In this document: piece by piece, positions 56,623 through 64,000 of the stretch
Position numbering within the stretch: the first letter of the stretch is position 1
Layout of the letters: each line of letters begins with the position of its first letter
Source of the DNA: Streptomyces sp. WMMC940
Lineage (GTDB): Bacteria; Actinomycetota; Actinomycetes; Streptomycetales; Streptomycetaceae
Direction of reading: 5' to 3'
Length of the DNA stretch: 64,000 bases
NCBI RefSeq assembly: GCF_027460265.1
Contig: NZ_JAPZBC010000001.1
Coordinates: 2,941,501-3,005,500, forward strand
Program-made: the position numbers and the translations under genes
The notes under the pieces: model-generated
The model's input: the letters and a program-made list of their open reading frames with translations, nothing else
Database searches by the model: none
What the model was told of the DNA's origin: nothing

Positions 56623-56805
56623 GGTGCCTCCTGCGACCCCCGCGCAAAGCGTCAGAGGTGACGGTCTTGAGGTTCGACGAATTCGTATGAGACAAGAACC
56701 GCTCCGGGGACCGGGTGGGCCTCCGTCACGGCGTGGGGGTCGCCCCCCGGGGATAACAGCAACAACGCACGCCACCTTACCGGCGAGTGTGCCCCCCTTG
56801 GAACG

Positions 56806-56846
56806 ACCAACCGGGGATGCCCCGTTTGAGAGCATCCCCGGTTGGT
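56806..56846 (-). terminator. Terminator after rplO, end of the spc cluster
   Basis: A perfect 15-bp stem (56806-56820 and 56832-56846) with an 11-nt loop, 20 bp past the rplO stop codon and 184 bp before the secY start. Confidence 0.92.
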
Positions 56847-56866
56847 GTTCAGGCCATCGGCTCGTC

Positions 56867-57322
56867 TCAGACGAGCTCGGTGACGGTGCCGCCGGCGGCG
56901 GTGATCTTCTCCTTGGCGGAGCCGGAGACGGCGTCGACCGTCACCTGCAGCGCCACGGAGACCTCGCCCTGGCCGAGCACCTTGACGAGCTGGTTCTTGC
57001 GAACCGCGCCCTTGGCGACCAGGTCGGCGACCGTGACCTCGCCACCCTCGGGGTAGAGGGAGGCGAGCTTGTCCAGGTTCACGACCTGGTACTCGGTCTT
57101 GAACGGGTTCTTGAAGCCCTTCAGCTTCGGGAGGCGCATGTGGAGCGGCATCTGGCCGCCCTCGAAGCGCTCCGGAACCTGGTAGCGGGCCTTCGTGCCC
57201 TTGGTACCACGACCGGCCGTCTTACCCTTCGACGCCTCACCACGACCGACACGGGTCTTGGCGGTCTTGGCGCCGGGGGCGGGACGGAGGTTGTGGATCT
57301 TCAGCGGGTTCTGCTCCGCCAT
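56867..57322 (-). CDS. rplO: 50S ribosomal protein L15
   Basis: 151 residues. The extended N-terminal arm has [20 protein letters not shown] and [20 protein letters not shown]. The globular part has [20 protein letters not shown] and ends with [20 protein letters not shown]. It is the last gene of the spc cluster, 2 bp after rpmD. Confidence 0.98.
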   Translation of the reverse strand: MAEQNPLKIHNLRPAPGAKTAKTRVGRGEASKGKTAGRGTKGTKARYQVPERFEGGQMPLHMRLPKLKGFKNPFKTEYQVVNLDKLASLYPEGGEVTVADLVAKGAVRKNQLVKVLGQGEVSVALQVTVDAVSGSAKEKITAAGGTVTELV

Positions 57323-57324
57323 GA

Positions 57325-57507
57325 TCAGTCGACCTCCTCGACCGTCACGAGGTGGCGGACGGTGTGCACCATTCCGCGGAACTCGGGGCGGTCCTCCTTG
57401 ACGACCACGTCGTTGACCCTCTTCAGGCCGAGCGAACGCAGGGTGTCACGGTGGTTCTGCTTGCTGCCGATGTACGACTTCGTCTGCGTGATCTTGAGGC
57501 GGGCCAT
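57325..57507 (-). CDS. rpmD: 50S ribosomal protein L30
   Basis: 60 residues. [20 protein letters not shown] and [18 protein letters not shown] are the short bacterial L30 signature. Its ATG overlaps the rpsE stop by one base (TAATG). It is followed after 2 bp by rplO. Confidence 0.98.
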   Translation of the reverse strand: MARLKITQTKSYIGSKQNHRDTLRSLGLKRVNDVVVKEDRPEFRGMVHTVRHLVTVEEVD

Positions 57508-58118
57508 TACGCACCCGCTCCCGCACCGGCACGCGCACGAAGCAGAGCCGCGGGGGCGACGTCCTCGAGCGGCAGACCGCGGCGGGCCGCGATCTCCTCG
57601 GGACGCTGCAGACCCTTCAGGGCCTCCACGGTCGCGTGCACGATGTTGATCGCGTTGGACGAGCCGAGCGACTTCGACAGGATGTCGTGAACGCCGGCGC
57701 ACTCGAGCACGGCACGCACCGGGCCACCGGCGATAACACCGGTACCGGGGGAAGCAGGCTTGAGCAGGACGACGCCCGCGGCCTTCTCGCCCGTGATCGG
57801 GTGCGGGATGGTGCCCTGGATGCGGGGGACCTTGAAGAAGTGCTTCTTGGCCTCCTCAACGCCCTTGGCGATGGCGGCCGGCACCTCCTTGGCCTTGCCG
57901 TAACCGACACCGACGGTGCCGTCACCGTCGCCCACCACGACCAGCGCGGTGAAGCTGAAGCGACGACCACCCTTCACAACCTTGGCGACGCGGTTGATCG
58001 CGACGACGCGCTCAACGTACGCGGTCTTCTCGGCGGCAGCAGCGCCGCCGTCACGGCCCTTCCGGTCCCGCCGCTCGCCGCCACCGGCACCGCTTCCGCG
58101 GCGCTGGGGTCCAGCCAT
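57507..58118 (-). CDS. rpsE: 30S ribosomal protein S5
   Basis: 203 residues. A Gly/Arg-rich N-terminal extension of about 35 residues precedes the S5 dsRNA-binding-like domain ([40 protein letters not shown]) and the C-terminal domain ([40 protein letters not shown]). S5 governs decoding fidelity. It is translationally coupled to rpmD. Confidence 0.99.
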   Translation of the reverse strand: MAGPQRRGSGAGGGERRDRKGRDGGAAAAEKTAYVERVVAINRVAKVVKGGRRFSFTALVVVGDGDGTVGVGYGKAKEVPAAIAKGVEEAKKHFFKVPRIQGTIPHPITGEKAAGVVLLKPASPGTGVIAGGPVRAVLECAGVHDILSKSLGSSNAINIVHATVEALKGLQRPEEIAARRGLPLEDVAPAALLRARAGAGAGA

Positions 58119-58156
58119 TGGATTTACCTCTCTCTTTTCCGCTAGCTACGAACGGC

Positions 58157-58540
58157 TCAGAACTTCAGGCCGGCTTCGCGGGCGGCGTCGGCCAGGGCGG
58201 CGATGCGCCCGGCGTACTGGTTGCCGCCACGGTCGAACACGACAGCCTCGACGCCGGCGGCCTTGGCACGCTCGGCCACGAGCTGGCCGACCTGCTTCGC
58301 CTTCGCCGACTTGTCGCCCTCGCCGCCGCGGATGGAAGCGTCCAGGGTGGACGCCGACGCCACGGTGTGACCCTTGAGGTCGTCGATGACCTGAGCGGTG
58401 ATGCCGCGGTTGGACCGGGTGACGACCAGACGCGGACGCTCCGCCGTACCCGAGATCTTCTTGCGGATGCGGATGTGGCGACGCTTCAGGGAAGCGCCCT
58501 TGTAGGCCTTGCCCTTGGCAATCTTCACGCCGTATGCCAT
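58157..58540 (-). CDS. rplR: 50S ribosomal protein L18
   Basis: 127 residues. [20 protein letters not shown], the 5S-rRNA-binding core with [20 protein letters not shown] and ASTLD, and a final [20 protein letters not shown]. It is 3 bp after rplF. Confidence 0.99.
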   Translation of the reverse strand: MAYGVKIAKGKAYKGASLKRRHIRIRKKISGTAERPRLVVTRSNRGITAQVIDDLKGHTVASASTLDASIRGGEGDKSAKAKQVGQLVAERAKAAGVEAVVFDRGGNQYAGRIAALADAAREAGLKF

Positions 58541-58543
58541 GGC

Positions 58544-59083
58544 TTACTTACCAGCCTTTCCGACCTTGCGGCGGATGACCTCGCCCGCGTACTTCACGCC
58601 CTTGGCCTTGTACGGGTCGGGCTTGCGCAGCTTGCGGATGTTCGCGGCGACCTCGCCGACCTTCTGCTTGTCGATGCCCTCGACCGAGAACTTGGTCGGC
58701 GACTCGACCTTGAAGGAGATGCCCTCGGGGGCCTCCACCAGGATCGGGTGGCTGTAGCCGAGCTGGAACTCCAGGTTGGAGCCCTTCGCGGCAACGCGGT
58801 AACCGACACCGCTGATCTCGAGCGCCTTGGTGTATCCCTGGGTCACACCGGTGATCATGTTGGCCACCAGCGTGCGGGACAGGCCGTGCAGGGCCTTGTT
58901 CTGACGCTCGTCGTTCGGGCGGGACACCTTCAGGGTGCCGTCCTCGCCCTTAACGATCTCGATCGGCGCGGCAACGGTGTGGGTCAGGGTGCCCTTGGAA
59001 CCCTTGACCGTGACCGTGCGGCCCTCGATGGTGACGTCCACGCCGGCGGGAACCGGGATGGGGAGCTTGCCGATACGCGACAT
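58544..59083 (-). CDS. rplF: 50S ribosomal protein L6
   Basis: 179 residues from ATG 59083 ([20 protein letters not shown]). Two repeated L6 folds, with [20 protein letters not shown] and the C-terminal signature [20 protein letters not shown] followed by KAKGVKY. It lies near the factor-binding site of the large subunit. GAGGAGAA precedes the start. Confidence 0.99.
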   Translation of the reverse strand: MSRIGKLPIPVPAGVDVTIEGRTVTVKGSKGTLTHTVAAPIEIVKGEDGTLKVSRPNDERQNKALHGLSRTLVANMITGVTQGYTKALEISGVGYRVAAKGSNLEFQLGYSHPILVEAPEGISFKVESPTKFSVEGIDKQKVGEVAANIRKLRKPDPYKAKGVKYAGEVIRRKVGKAGK

Positions 59084-59105
59084 TGTTCTTCTCCTCCGTT
59101 CCCGA

Positions 59106-59504
59106 CTACCAGACGTAGGCGAGGACTTCCCCGCCCACACCCTTCTTGCTGGCCTGCTTGTCGGTGAGGAGCCCGTGCGACGTGGAGATGATGGCCACGC
59201 CCAGGCCGCCGAGCACCTTCGGCAGGTTGGTGGACTTCGCGTAGACCCGGAGACCGGGCTTGGAGATCCGCTTGATGCCCGCGATGGAGCGCTCACGGTT
59301 CGGGCCGAACTTCAGCTCGAGGACGAGGTTCTTGCCGACCTCGGCGTCCTCGACCTTCCAGCCCGTGATGAAGCCCTCCTGCTGGAGGATCTCCGCGATG
59401 TGCGACTTGATCTTGCTGTGCGGCATCGTCACGGAGTCGTGGTACGCCGAGTTCGCGTTACGCAGACGGGTCAGCATGTCCGCGATCGGATCAGTCATGG
59501 TCAT
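59106..59504 (-). CDS. rpsH: 30S ribosomal protein S8
   Basis: 132 residues from ATG 59504; a second ATG two codons later is equally possible. [40 protein letters not shown], and the C-terminal [20 protein letters not shown] segment are diagnostic. It binds 16S rRNA helix 21 and often autoregulates the spc operon. A 264-bp gap with two small hairpins separates it from rpsN. Confidence 0.99.
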   Translation of the reverse strand: MTMTDPIADMLTRLRNANSAYHDSVTMPHSKIKSHIAEILQQEGFITGWKVEDAEVGKNLVLELKFGPNRERSIAGIKRISKPGLRVYAKSTNLPKVLGGLGVAIISTSHGLLTDKQASKKGVGGEVLAYVW

Positions 59505-59768
59505 GAATTGGCCTTCGGCCTCTCTCGCCGGGGTTTCCTGTATGTGCCATCCCTCTCCCCGCACAGGGGCGGGACGGGTGCGGCACGGGGACCTACGGCG
59601 TAGTAAGTCGTTCAGGGCGGCGGGCGCCCAACCCCACAAGCCTACGGCATATGAGGGAGGGCCCCGCCGACCCGTTGCTTACCGAGAGCCTCGGGTAGTC
59701 CCGCCCACCCGTCGCCCGACCGCCGCCCCTCAAGGGCGGCCCTTCGGGCCGACGGACTGGACTGGGGA
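59505..59768 (-). promoter_or_regulatory. Long rpsN-rpsH gap with hairpins
   Basis: 264 bp inside an otherwise tightly packed ribosomal cluster. Two small hairpins follow the rpsN stop: GCCGCCC/GGGCGGC (59722-59740) and GGCCC/GGGCC around TTC (about 59739-59751). The element GCCGTAGG occurs twice on the minus strand near 59600 and 59645. It may be an attenuator or internal promoter. Confidence 0.45.
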
Positions 59769-59954
59769 CTACCAGGAGCTCTTGGTCACGCCCGGCAGCT
59801 CGCCACGGTGAGCCATCTCACGCAGGCACACGCGGCACAGGCCGAACTTGCGGTACACGGAGTGCGGACGGCCGCAGCGCTGGCAGCGGGTGTACGCACG
59901 CACACCGAACTTGGGCTTACGAGCAGCCTTGGCAATCAGAGCCTTCTTCGCCAT
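59769..59954 (-). CDS. rpsN: 30S ribosomal protein S14, zinc-binding type Z
   Basis: 61 residues from ATG 59954. Cys24, Cys27, Cys40 and Cys43 form the zinc ribbon of the short S14 (type Z). A longer zinc-free S14 paralogue is common in streptomycetes outside this cluster. It is 5 bp after rplE. Confidence 0.98.
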   Translation of the reverse strand: MAKKALIAKAARKPKFGVRAYTRCQRCGRPHSVYRKFGLCRVCLREMAHRGELPGVTKSSW

Positions 59955-59959
59955 CTCGC

Positions 59960-60517
59960 TCACGCCTCCTTGAACGGGAAGCCGAGGTGACGGAGAAGGG
60001 CACGGCCTTCAGCGTCGTTGGTCGCCGTGGTGACCACGGTGATGTCCATACCCCGGACACGGTCGATCTTGTCCTGGTCGATCTCGTGGAACATGACCTG
60101 CTCCGTGAGACCGAAGGTGTAGTTGCCACGGCCGTCGAACTGCTTGGGGGACAGACCGCGGAAGTCGCGGATGCGCGGCAGCGCGAGCGACAGGGTGCGG
60201 TCCAGGAACTCCCACATGCGGTCGCCACGGAGCGTGACGTGGGCACCGATCGGCTGGCCCTCGCGCAGCTTGAACTGCGCGATGGACTTGCGGGCCTTGG
60301 TGACGGCCGGCTTCTGACCGGTGATCGTGGTGAGGTCGCGGATGGCGCCCTCGATCAGCTTGGAGTCGCGGGCGGCGTCGCCCACACCCATGTTGACCAC
60401 GATCTTGACCAGACCGGGGACCTGCATGACGTTCTCGTACTTGAACTCGTCACGCAGCTTGCCGACGATTTCCTCGCGGTAGCGCGTCTTGAGACGCGGC
60501 GCAGTCGTGGTAGCCAT
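59960..60517 (-). CDS. rplE: 50S ribosomal protein L5
   Basis: 185 residues. It has [20 protein letters not shown], the segment [40 protein letters not shown] and [20 protein letters not shown], and binds 5S rRNA. The ATG overlaps the rplX stop by one base (TGATG). Confidence 0.99.
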   Translation of the reverse strand: MATTTAPRLKTRYREEIVGKLRDEFKYENVMQVPGLVKIVVNMGVGDAARDSKLIEGAIRDLTTITGQKPAVTKARKSIAQFKLREGQPIGAHVTLRGDRMWEFLDRTLSLALPRIRDFRGLSPKQFDGRGNYTFGLTEQVMFHEIDQDKIDRVRGMDITVVTTATNDAEGRALLRHLGFPFKEA

Positions 60518-60840
60518 CAGATGTCCTCACCGGTCCGCTTGGCAACGCGGATCTTGTTGCCCTCGTCGTCAAACCGGTAGCCGACGCGGGTGACGACCTT
60601 CTTGCCGTCCTTCTCCACGACGAGCTGCACGTTGCTGACGTGGATGGGGGCCTCGGTGGTCACGATGCCGCCGGCCTGGGAGGCACGGCCCGGCTGGTTG
60701 GCCTTGGTGTGCTTCTTGACCCGGTTGACACCCTCGACCAGGACGCGCTCGTCGCGCGGGAAAGCGGCAATGACCTTGCCCTGCTTGCCCTTGTCCTTGC
60801 CGGTGATGACCTGGACCAGGTCGCCCTTCTTGATCTTCAT
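60517..60840 (-). CDS. rplX: 50S ribosomal protein L24
   Basis: 107 residues. A KOW motif at the start ([20 protein letters not shown]), then [20 protein letters not shown] and [18 protein letters not shown]. It initiates large-subunit assembly. It starts 2 bp after rplN. Confidence 0.99.
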   Translation of the reverse strand: MKIKKGDLVQVITGKDKGKQGKVIAAFPRDERVLVEGVNRVKKHTKANQPGRASQAGGIVTTEAPIHVSNVQLVVEKDGKKVVTRVGYRFDDEGNKIRVAKRTGEDI

Positions 60841-60842
60841 GC

Positions 60843-61211
60843 TTACAGCACCTCCGGCGCGAGCGAGATGATCTTCATGAACTTCTTCTCGCGCAGCTCA
60901 CGGCCCACGGGGCCGAAGATACGGGTGCCGCGAGGGTCGCCGTCGTTCTTCAGAATGACGGCGGCGTTCTCGTCGAAGCGGATGTACGAGCCGTCCTGGC
61001 GGCGGCGCTCCTTGACGGTGCGAACGATGACCGCCTTGACGACGTCACCCTTCTTCACGTTGCCACCGGGGATCGCGTCCTTGACGGTGGCGACGATGAC
61101 GTCACCGATGCCCGCGTAGCGGCGACCCGAGCCACCGAGAACACGGATGCAAAGGATCTCCTTGGCACCAGTGTTGTCGGCGACACGAAGTCGCGACTCC
61201 TGCTGGATCAC
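60843..61211 (-). CDS. rplN: 50S ribosomal protein L14
   Basis: 122 residues. [40 protein letters not shown], and [20 protein letters not shown] define L14. It is the first gene of the spc cluster, placed after a 168-bp hairpin-rich gap that separates it from the S10 cluster. Confidence 0.99.
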   Translation of the reverse strand: MIQQESRLRVADNTGAKEILCIRVLGGSGRRYAGIGDVIVATVKDAIPGGNVKKGDVVKAVIVRTVKERRRQDGSYIRFDENAAVILKNDGDPRGTRIFGPVGRELREKKFMKIISLAPEVL

Positions 61212-61379
61212 GTCTATCTCCTGATCGTCTGCCGGTTCCCGGCGGGGGGCTGGTCCCGAAGGAGACAGCCCCCCGCCGAGCCTGGCGGAACTTAGTGCTG
61301 GGGCAGTGCCCCCGGAGGGGTTCCCCCAGCGGGGGGCATGCGGGGGAGCACTCCCCTTCCAGGGAGGGCCCCCGCAAAA
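61212..61379 (-). terminator. Hairpin-rich S10/spc boundary
   Basis: The 168-bp rpsQ-rplN gap holds a perfect 12-bp stem (61240-61251 and 61267-61278) and two further potential stems upstream in transcription order: GCTGGGG/CCCCAGC near 61300-61330, and TGCGGGGG/CCCCCGCA near 61340-61376. It coincides with the classical S10/spc operon boundary, so termination plus a new promoter for rplN is likely. Confidence 0.7.
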
Positions 61380-61664
61380 TTACTTGGCCTTCTCGAGGAT
61401 CTCGACGACGCGCCAGCGCTTCGTCGCGGACAGCGGCCGGGTCTCCATCAGGAGGACGCGGTCGCCGACACCCGCGGCGTTCTGCTCGTCGTGCGCCTTG
61501 AGCTTGTTGGTACGGCGGATGACCTTGCCGTACAGCGCGTGCTTGACGCGGTCCTCGACGGCGACGACGACGGTCTTGTCCATCTTGTCGCTGACGACCA
61601 GACCCTCACGGGTCTTGCGGAAACCGCGCTCGGTCTTGTTCTCGGTCACGTTGCTCTCGCTCAT
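61380..61664 (-). CDS. rpsQ: 30S ribosomal protein S17
   Basis: 94 residues. [20 protein letters not shown], the OB-fold middle [20 protein letters not shown] and [20 protein letters not shown] are typical. It is the last gene of the S10 cluster. Its ATG overlaps the rpmC stop by one base. Confidence 0.99.
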   Translation of the reverse strand: MSESNVTENKTERGFRKTREGLVVSDKMDKTVVVAVEDRVKHALYGKVIRRTNKLKAHDEQNAAGVGDRVLLMETRPLSATKRWRVVEILEKAK

Positions 61665-61888
61665 CAGGCGTTCTCCACCGTCTCGATGCCCAGCTCGCGC
61701 TCACGCATCAGGGTGTAGATCCGGGCGATGTCCTTGCGGACGGCCTTCAGCCGGCCGTGGTTCTCGAGCTGACCGGTCGCCGCCTGGAAGCGGAGGTTGA
61801 ACAGCTCTTCCTTGGCCTCGCGGAGCTTGGCAACAAGCTCCTCGTTGCCCAGCTCGCGCAGCTCGGACGCCTTGGTTCCGGCCGACAT
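61664..61888 (-). CDS. rpmC: 50S ribosomal protein L29
   Basis: 74 residues from ATG 61888; an ATG one codon earlier is possible. A helical hairpin: [40 protein letters not shown] and [15 protein letters not shown]. It lies at the peptide exit. One-base overlaps join it to both rplP and rpsQ. Confidence 0.98.
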   Translation of the reverse strand: MSAGTKASELRELGNEELVAKLREAKEELFNLRFQAATGQLENHGRLKAVRKDIARIYTLMRERELGIETVENA

Positions 61889-62307
61889 CACGCCTCACCT
61901 GCCTCGCGCCGAACGATGCGGCACTTCATCGGAAGCTTGTGAGCAGCGCGGGTGAGCGCCTCACGAGCAATCTTCTCGTTCGGGTAGGACAGCTCGAACA
62001 TCACCCGACCGGGCTTGACGTTCGCGACCCACCACTCCGGCGAACCCTTACCGGAACCCATGCGGGTCTCGGCAGGCTTCTTCGTCAGCGGACGGTCCGG
62101 GTAGATGTTGATCCAGACCTTGCCGCCACGCTTGATGTGACGGGTCATCGCGATACGAGCGGCCTCGATCTGACGGTTCGTCACGTACGCCGGGGTGAGC
62201 GCCTGGATGCCGTACTCGCCGAACGCAACCTGCGTACCACCCTTGGACATACCGCTGCGCTTCGGGTGGTGCTGCTTGCGGTGCTTGACCCTACGGGGGA
62301 TCAGCAT
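61888..62307 (-). CDS. rplP: 50S ribosomal protein L16
   Basis: 139 residues. [40 protein letters not shown], and the conserved loop [20 protein letters not shown], close to the A-site tRNA, are present. It is 5 bp after rpsC. Confidence 0.99.
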   Translation of the reverse strand: MLIPRRVKHRKQHHPKRSGMSKGGTQVAFGEYGIQALTPAYVTNRQIEAARIAMTRHIKRGGKVWINIYPDRPLTKKPAETRMGSGKGSPEWWVANVKPGRVMFELSYPNEKIAREALTRAAHKLPMKCRIVRREAGEA

Positions 62308-62312
62308 TTCGG

Positions 62313-63167
62313 TCAGGCCTCCGTTCCGGTGCTCTCAGCAGCCGGAGCGGCAGCGGCGGGGGCGTCGGCCTTGGGAGCCTCGGCCGACTGCTGCTGGCCG
62401 CCCTGGGCCGACTGCTGCTGCGGCTTGCGACCGCGACCGCCACGCTCGCCACCACGGCCACCACGGGCCGGGCGGTCGGAGCCACCACGGGCCGGACGGT
62501 TGCCGGCGCGGGCAGCGGCGTTCTCGGCGCGGACCTCGGCGATGTTCTTGACATCGCCCTTGTAGATCCAGACCTTCACGCCGATGCGGCCGAAGGTGGT
62601 CTTGGCCTCGAAGAAGCCGTACTCGACGTTCGCGCGGAGCGTGTGCAGCGGCACACGGCCCTCGCGGTAGAACTCCGAGCGGGACATCTCGGCGCCGCCG
62701 AGACGGCCACCACACTGGATCTTGATGCCCTTGGCGCCCGCCTTCATGGCCGACTGCATGCTCTTGCGCATGGCGCGGCGGAAGGAGACGCGGGAGGACA
62801 GCTGCTCGGCAACGGCCTGGGCCACGAGCTGAGCGTCGACCTCGGGGTTCTTGACCTCGAGGATGTTCAGCTGGACCTGCTTGCCCGTGAGCTTCTCGAG
62901 GTCGCCGCGGATGCGGTCGGCCTCGGCGCCACGGCGGCCGATGACGATGCCGGGACGCGCGGTGTGGATGTCCACCCGCACGCGGTCACGGGTGCGCTCG
63001 ATCTCGACCTTGGAGATGCCGGCGCGCTCCATGCCGGACGTCATCATCCGACGGATGGCGACGTCTTCCTTGACGTAGTCCTTGTACAGCTTGTCGGCGT
63101 ACCAGCGGGACTTGAAGTCCGTGGTGATGCCGAGCCGGAACCCGTGCGGGTTTACCTTCTGGCCCAT
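62313..63167 (-). CDS. rpsC: 30S ribosomal protein S3 with long Gly/Gln-rich tail
   Basis: 284 residues. The KH domain (about 39-107) has [20 protein letters not shown]. The C-terminal S3 domain includes [20 protein letters not shown] and [20 protein letters not shown]. Residues after about 212 form a tail: first [17 protein letters not shown] Arg/Gly repeats, then a run of Gln-rich and Ala-rich segments ([13 protein letters not shown]). Such tails occur in actinobacterial S3 but vary in length. It is part of the mRNA entry tunnel. Confidence 0.98.
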   Translation of the reverse strand: MGQKVNPHGFRLGITTDFKSRWYADKLYKDYVKEDVAIRRMMTSGMERAGISKVEIERTRDRVRVDIHTARPGIVIGRRGAEADRIRGDLEKLTGKQVQLNILEVKNPEVDAQLVAQAVAEQLSSRVSFRRAMRKSMQSAMKAGAKGIKIQCGGRLGGAEMSRSEFYREGRVPLHTLRANVEYGFFEAKTTFGRIGVKVWIYKGDVKNIAEVRAENAAARAGNRPARGGSDRPARGGRGGERGGRGRKPQQQSAQGGQQQSAEAPKADAPAAAAPAAESTGTEA

Positions 63168-63514
63168 TACCGGGTTCCTTCCTTGCTGCTGACGACCACG
63201 GTGATGTGGCTGGTCCGCTTGCGGATCCGGTAGGCACGGCCCTGGGCGCGCGGACGGAACCGCTTCAGGGTCGGGCCCTCGTCGACGTACGCCTCGCTGA
63301 TGAACAGCGAGGAGGCGTCCGTGTGGTCGTAGTTGTGCGCGGCGTTGGCGATGGCGCTGTCCAGCACCTTGCCGACCGGCACGCTCGCGGCCTGCGGGGC
63401 GAAACGCAGGACCGCCTGAGCCTCCGTGGCGTCCATGCCACGGATGAGGTCCACCACGCGGCGGGCCTTCATGGGCGTGACGCGGATGTACCGCGCCTGG
63501 GCCCTGGCTTCCAT
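63167..63514 (-). CDS. rplV: 50S ribosomal protein L22
   Basis: 115 residues from ATG 63514 ([20 protein letters not shown]). [40 protein letters not shown], and [20 protein letters not shown], the exit-tunnel hairpin region, are present. An upstream in-frame ATG eight codons earlier is less likely because AAGGGACAACC precedes the chosen one. One-base overlap with rpsC. Confidence 0.98.
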   Translation of the reverse strand: MEARAQARYIRVTPMKARRVVDLIRGMDATEAQAVLRFAPQAASVPVGKVLDSAIANAAHNYDHTDASSLFISEAYVDEGPTLKRFRPRAQGRAYRIRKRTSHITVVVSSKEGTR

Positions 63515-63556
63515 GGTTGTCCCTTCGGTGTAAGTCATAGTCGTTCCACTCCGCGA

Positions 63557-63838
63557 TTAGCGGCGCTTCGACTTCCGGTCGTCCTTGACGTGGCCGCGGA
63601 AGGTGCGAGTCGGCGAGAACTCGCCGAGCTTGTGGCCGACCATCGACTCGGTGACGAACACCGGGACGTGGGTCTTGCCGTTGTGCACCGCGATCGTGTG
63701 GCCCAGCATGGCCGGGACGATCATCGAGCGACGGGACCAGGTCTTGATGACGTTCTTGGTGCCTGCTTCGTTCTGGGCGTCCACCTTCTTGATCAGGTGG
63801 TCGTCGACGAAGGGCCCCTTCTTGAGACTGCGCGGCAT
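63557..63838 (-). CDS. rpsS: 30S ribosomal protein S19
   Basis: 93 residues. [40 protein letters not shown], and [19 protein letters not shown] are diagnostic for S19. It is located between rplB and rplV in S10 order, 12 bp after rplB. Confidence 0.99.
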   Translation of the reverse strand: MPRSLKKGPFVDDHLIKKVDAQNEAGTKNVIKTWSRRSMIVPAMLGHTIAVHNGKTHVPVFVTESMVGHKLGEFSPTRTFRGHVKDDRKSKRR

Positions 63839-63850
63839 CTAAACCCGCTC

Positions 63851-64000
63851 CTAGCGCTTCTTGTTCGTCTTGCGGCGGCGGACGATGTACTTGTTGCTCG
63901 CCTTCTTGGGAGAACGAGTACGACCCTCCTTCTGACCCCAGGGGGAGACCGGGTGGCGACCACCGGAGGTCTTGCCCTCACCACCACCGTGCGGGTGGTC
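63851..64000 (-). CDS. rplB: 50S ribosomal protein L2, C-terminal end only
   Basis: The last 49 codons and stop are visible; the rest lies beyond the window. The segment [20 protein letters not shown], with the His that is near the peptidyl-transferase centre in L2, and the basic end [18 protein letters not shown] identify it. Upstream S10 genes would continue to the right. Confidence 0.97.
   Translation of the reverse strand, partial: DHPHGGGEGKTSGGRHPVSPWGQKEGRTRSPKKASNKYIVRRRKTNKKR

Overview
The window is a piece of a Streptomyces chromosome (or a very close actinomycete). The evidence is the extreme G+C bias with G/C almost fixed at third codon positions, frequent GTG starts, the sporulation regulators BldM and WhiD, a GroEL with a His-rich tail under CIRCE control, and a complete actinobacterial-type S10/spc/alpha ribosomal region. 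No integrase, transposase, CRISPR array, tRNA or rRNA gene was seen. It reads as a chromosomal core segment with a few lineage-specific inserts.

Layout. 1-8.7 kb: four consecutive minus-strand protein-kinase genes. Three have intact catalytic motifs. The fourth is a 1041-residue pseudokinase with a huge Pro/Gly-rich insertion. At least three of the four end in a membrane helix and a related small extracytoplasmic domain. 8.9-17.9 kb: glpD; a nucleotide-sugar dehydrogenase lacking its catalytic Cys; a small membrane protein; guaB3, guaB, an ShbA-type ECF sigma factor and bldM; then, divergent, whiD. 18-23.7 kb: LysR/MOSC divergent pair, a 102-bp tandem repeat, an SDR enzyme, a gene-poor 0.84-kb stretch, a D-2-hydroxyacid dehydrogenase and a SnoaL-like protein. 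23.8-26 kb: groES-groEL1 behind two CIRCE operators. 26-37 kb: envelope and t6A genes (polysaccharide deacetylase, methyltransferase, tsaB-rimI-tsaD, a catalytically dead L,D-transpeptidase homologue, a small gene behind a probable iron box, tsaE, hydrolase, alr, nnrD/E). 37-45 kb: acpS, glmS, coaA, a DUF389 gene remnant, a small GntR/two-small-protein locus, a Tat lipoprotein hydrolase and glmM. 44.9-64 kb: rplM-rpsI, an ABC-F ATPase, truA, rplQ, rpoA, rpsK, rpsM, rpmJ, infA, map, adk, secY and the spc and S10 clusters down to a partial rplB, all minus strand except one secreted-protein gene.

How it fits together. Cell-wall precursor supply is spread over glmS, glmM, alr, the nucleotide-sugar dehydrogenase and the deacetylase. 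t6A tRNA modification (TsaB, TsaD, TsaE with RimI) and translation (ribosomal proteins, IF-1, Map, TruA, RNA polymerase alpha) dominate the right half. Sporulation control (bldM, whiD and, by family knowledge, ShbA feeding the principal sigma factor HrdB) sits beside GMP synthesis. Several operon ends carry near-perfect GC hairpins. A recurring start architecture, a -10-like TANNNT or GACAAT hexamer 6-8 nt before the start codon with no Shine-Dalgarno, suggests many leaderless mRNAs.

Best candidates for something undescribed: the kinase/pseudokinase array with a shared ectodomain; the enzyme homologues that lost their key cysteine (nucleotide-sugar dehydrogenase, L,D-transpeptidase); the iron-box small gene; and the short GntR/zinc-ribbon locus.
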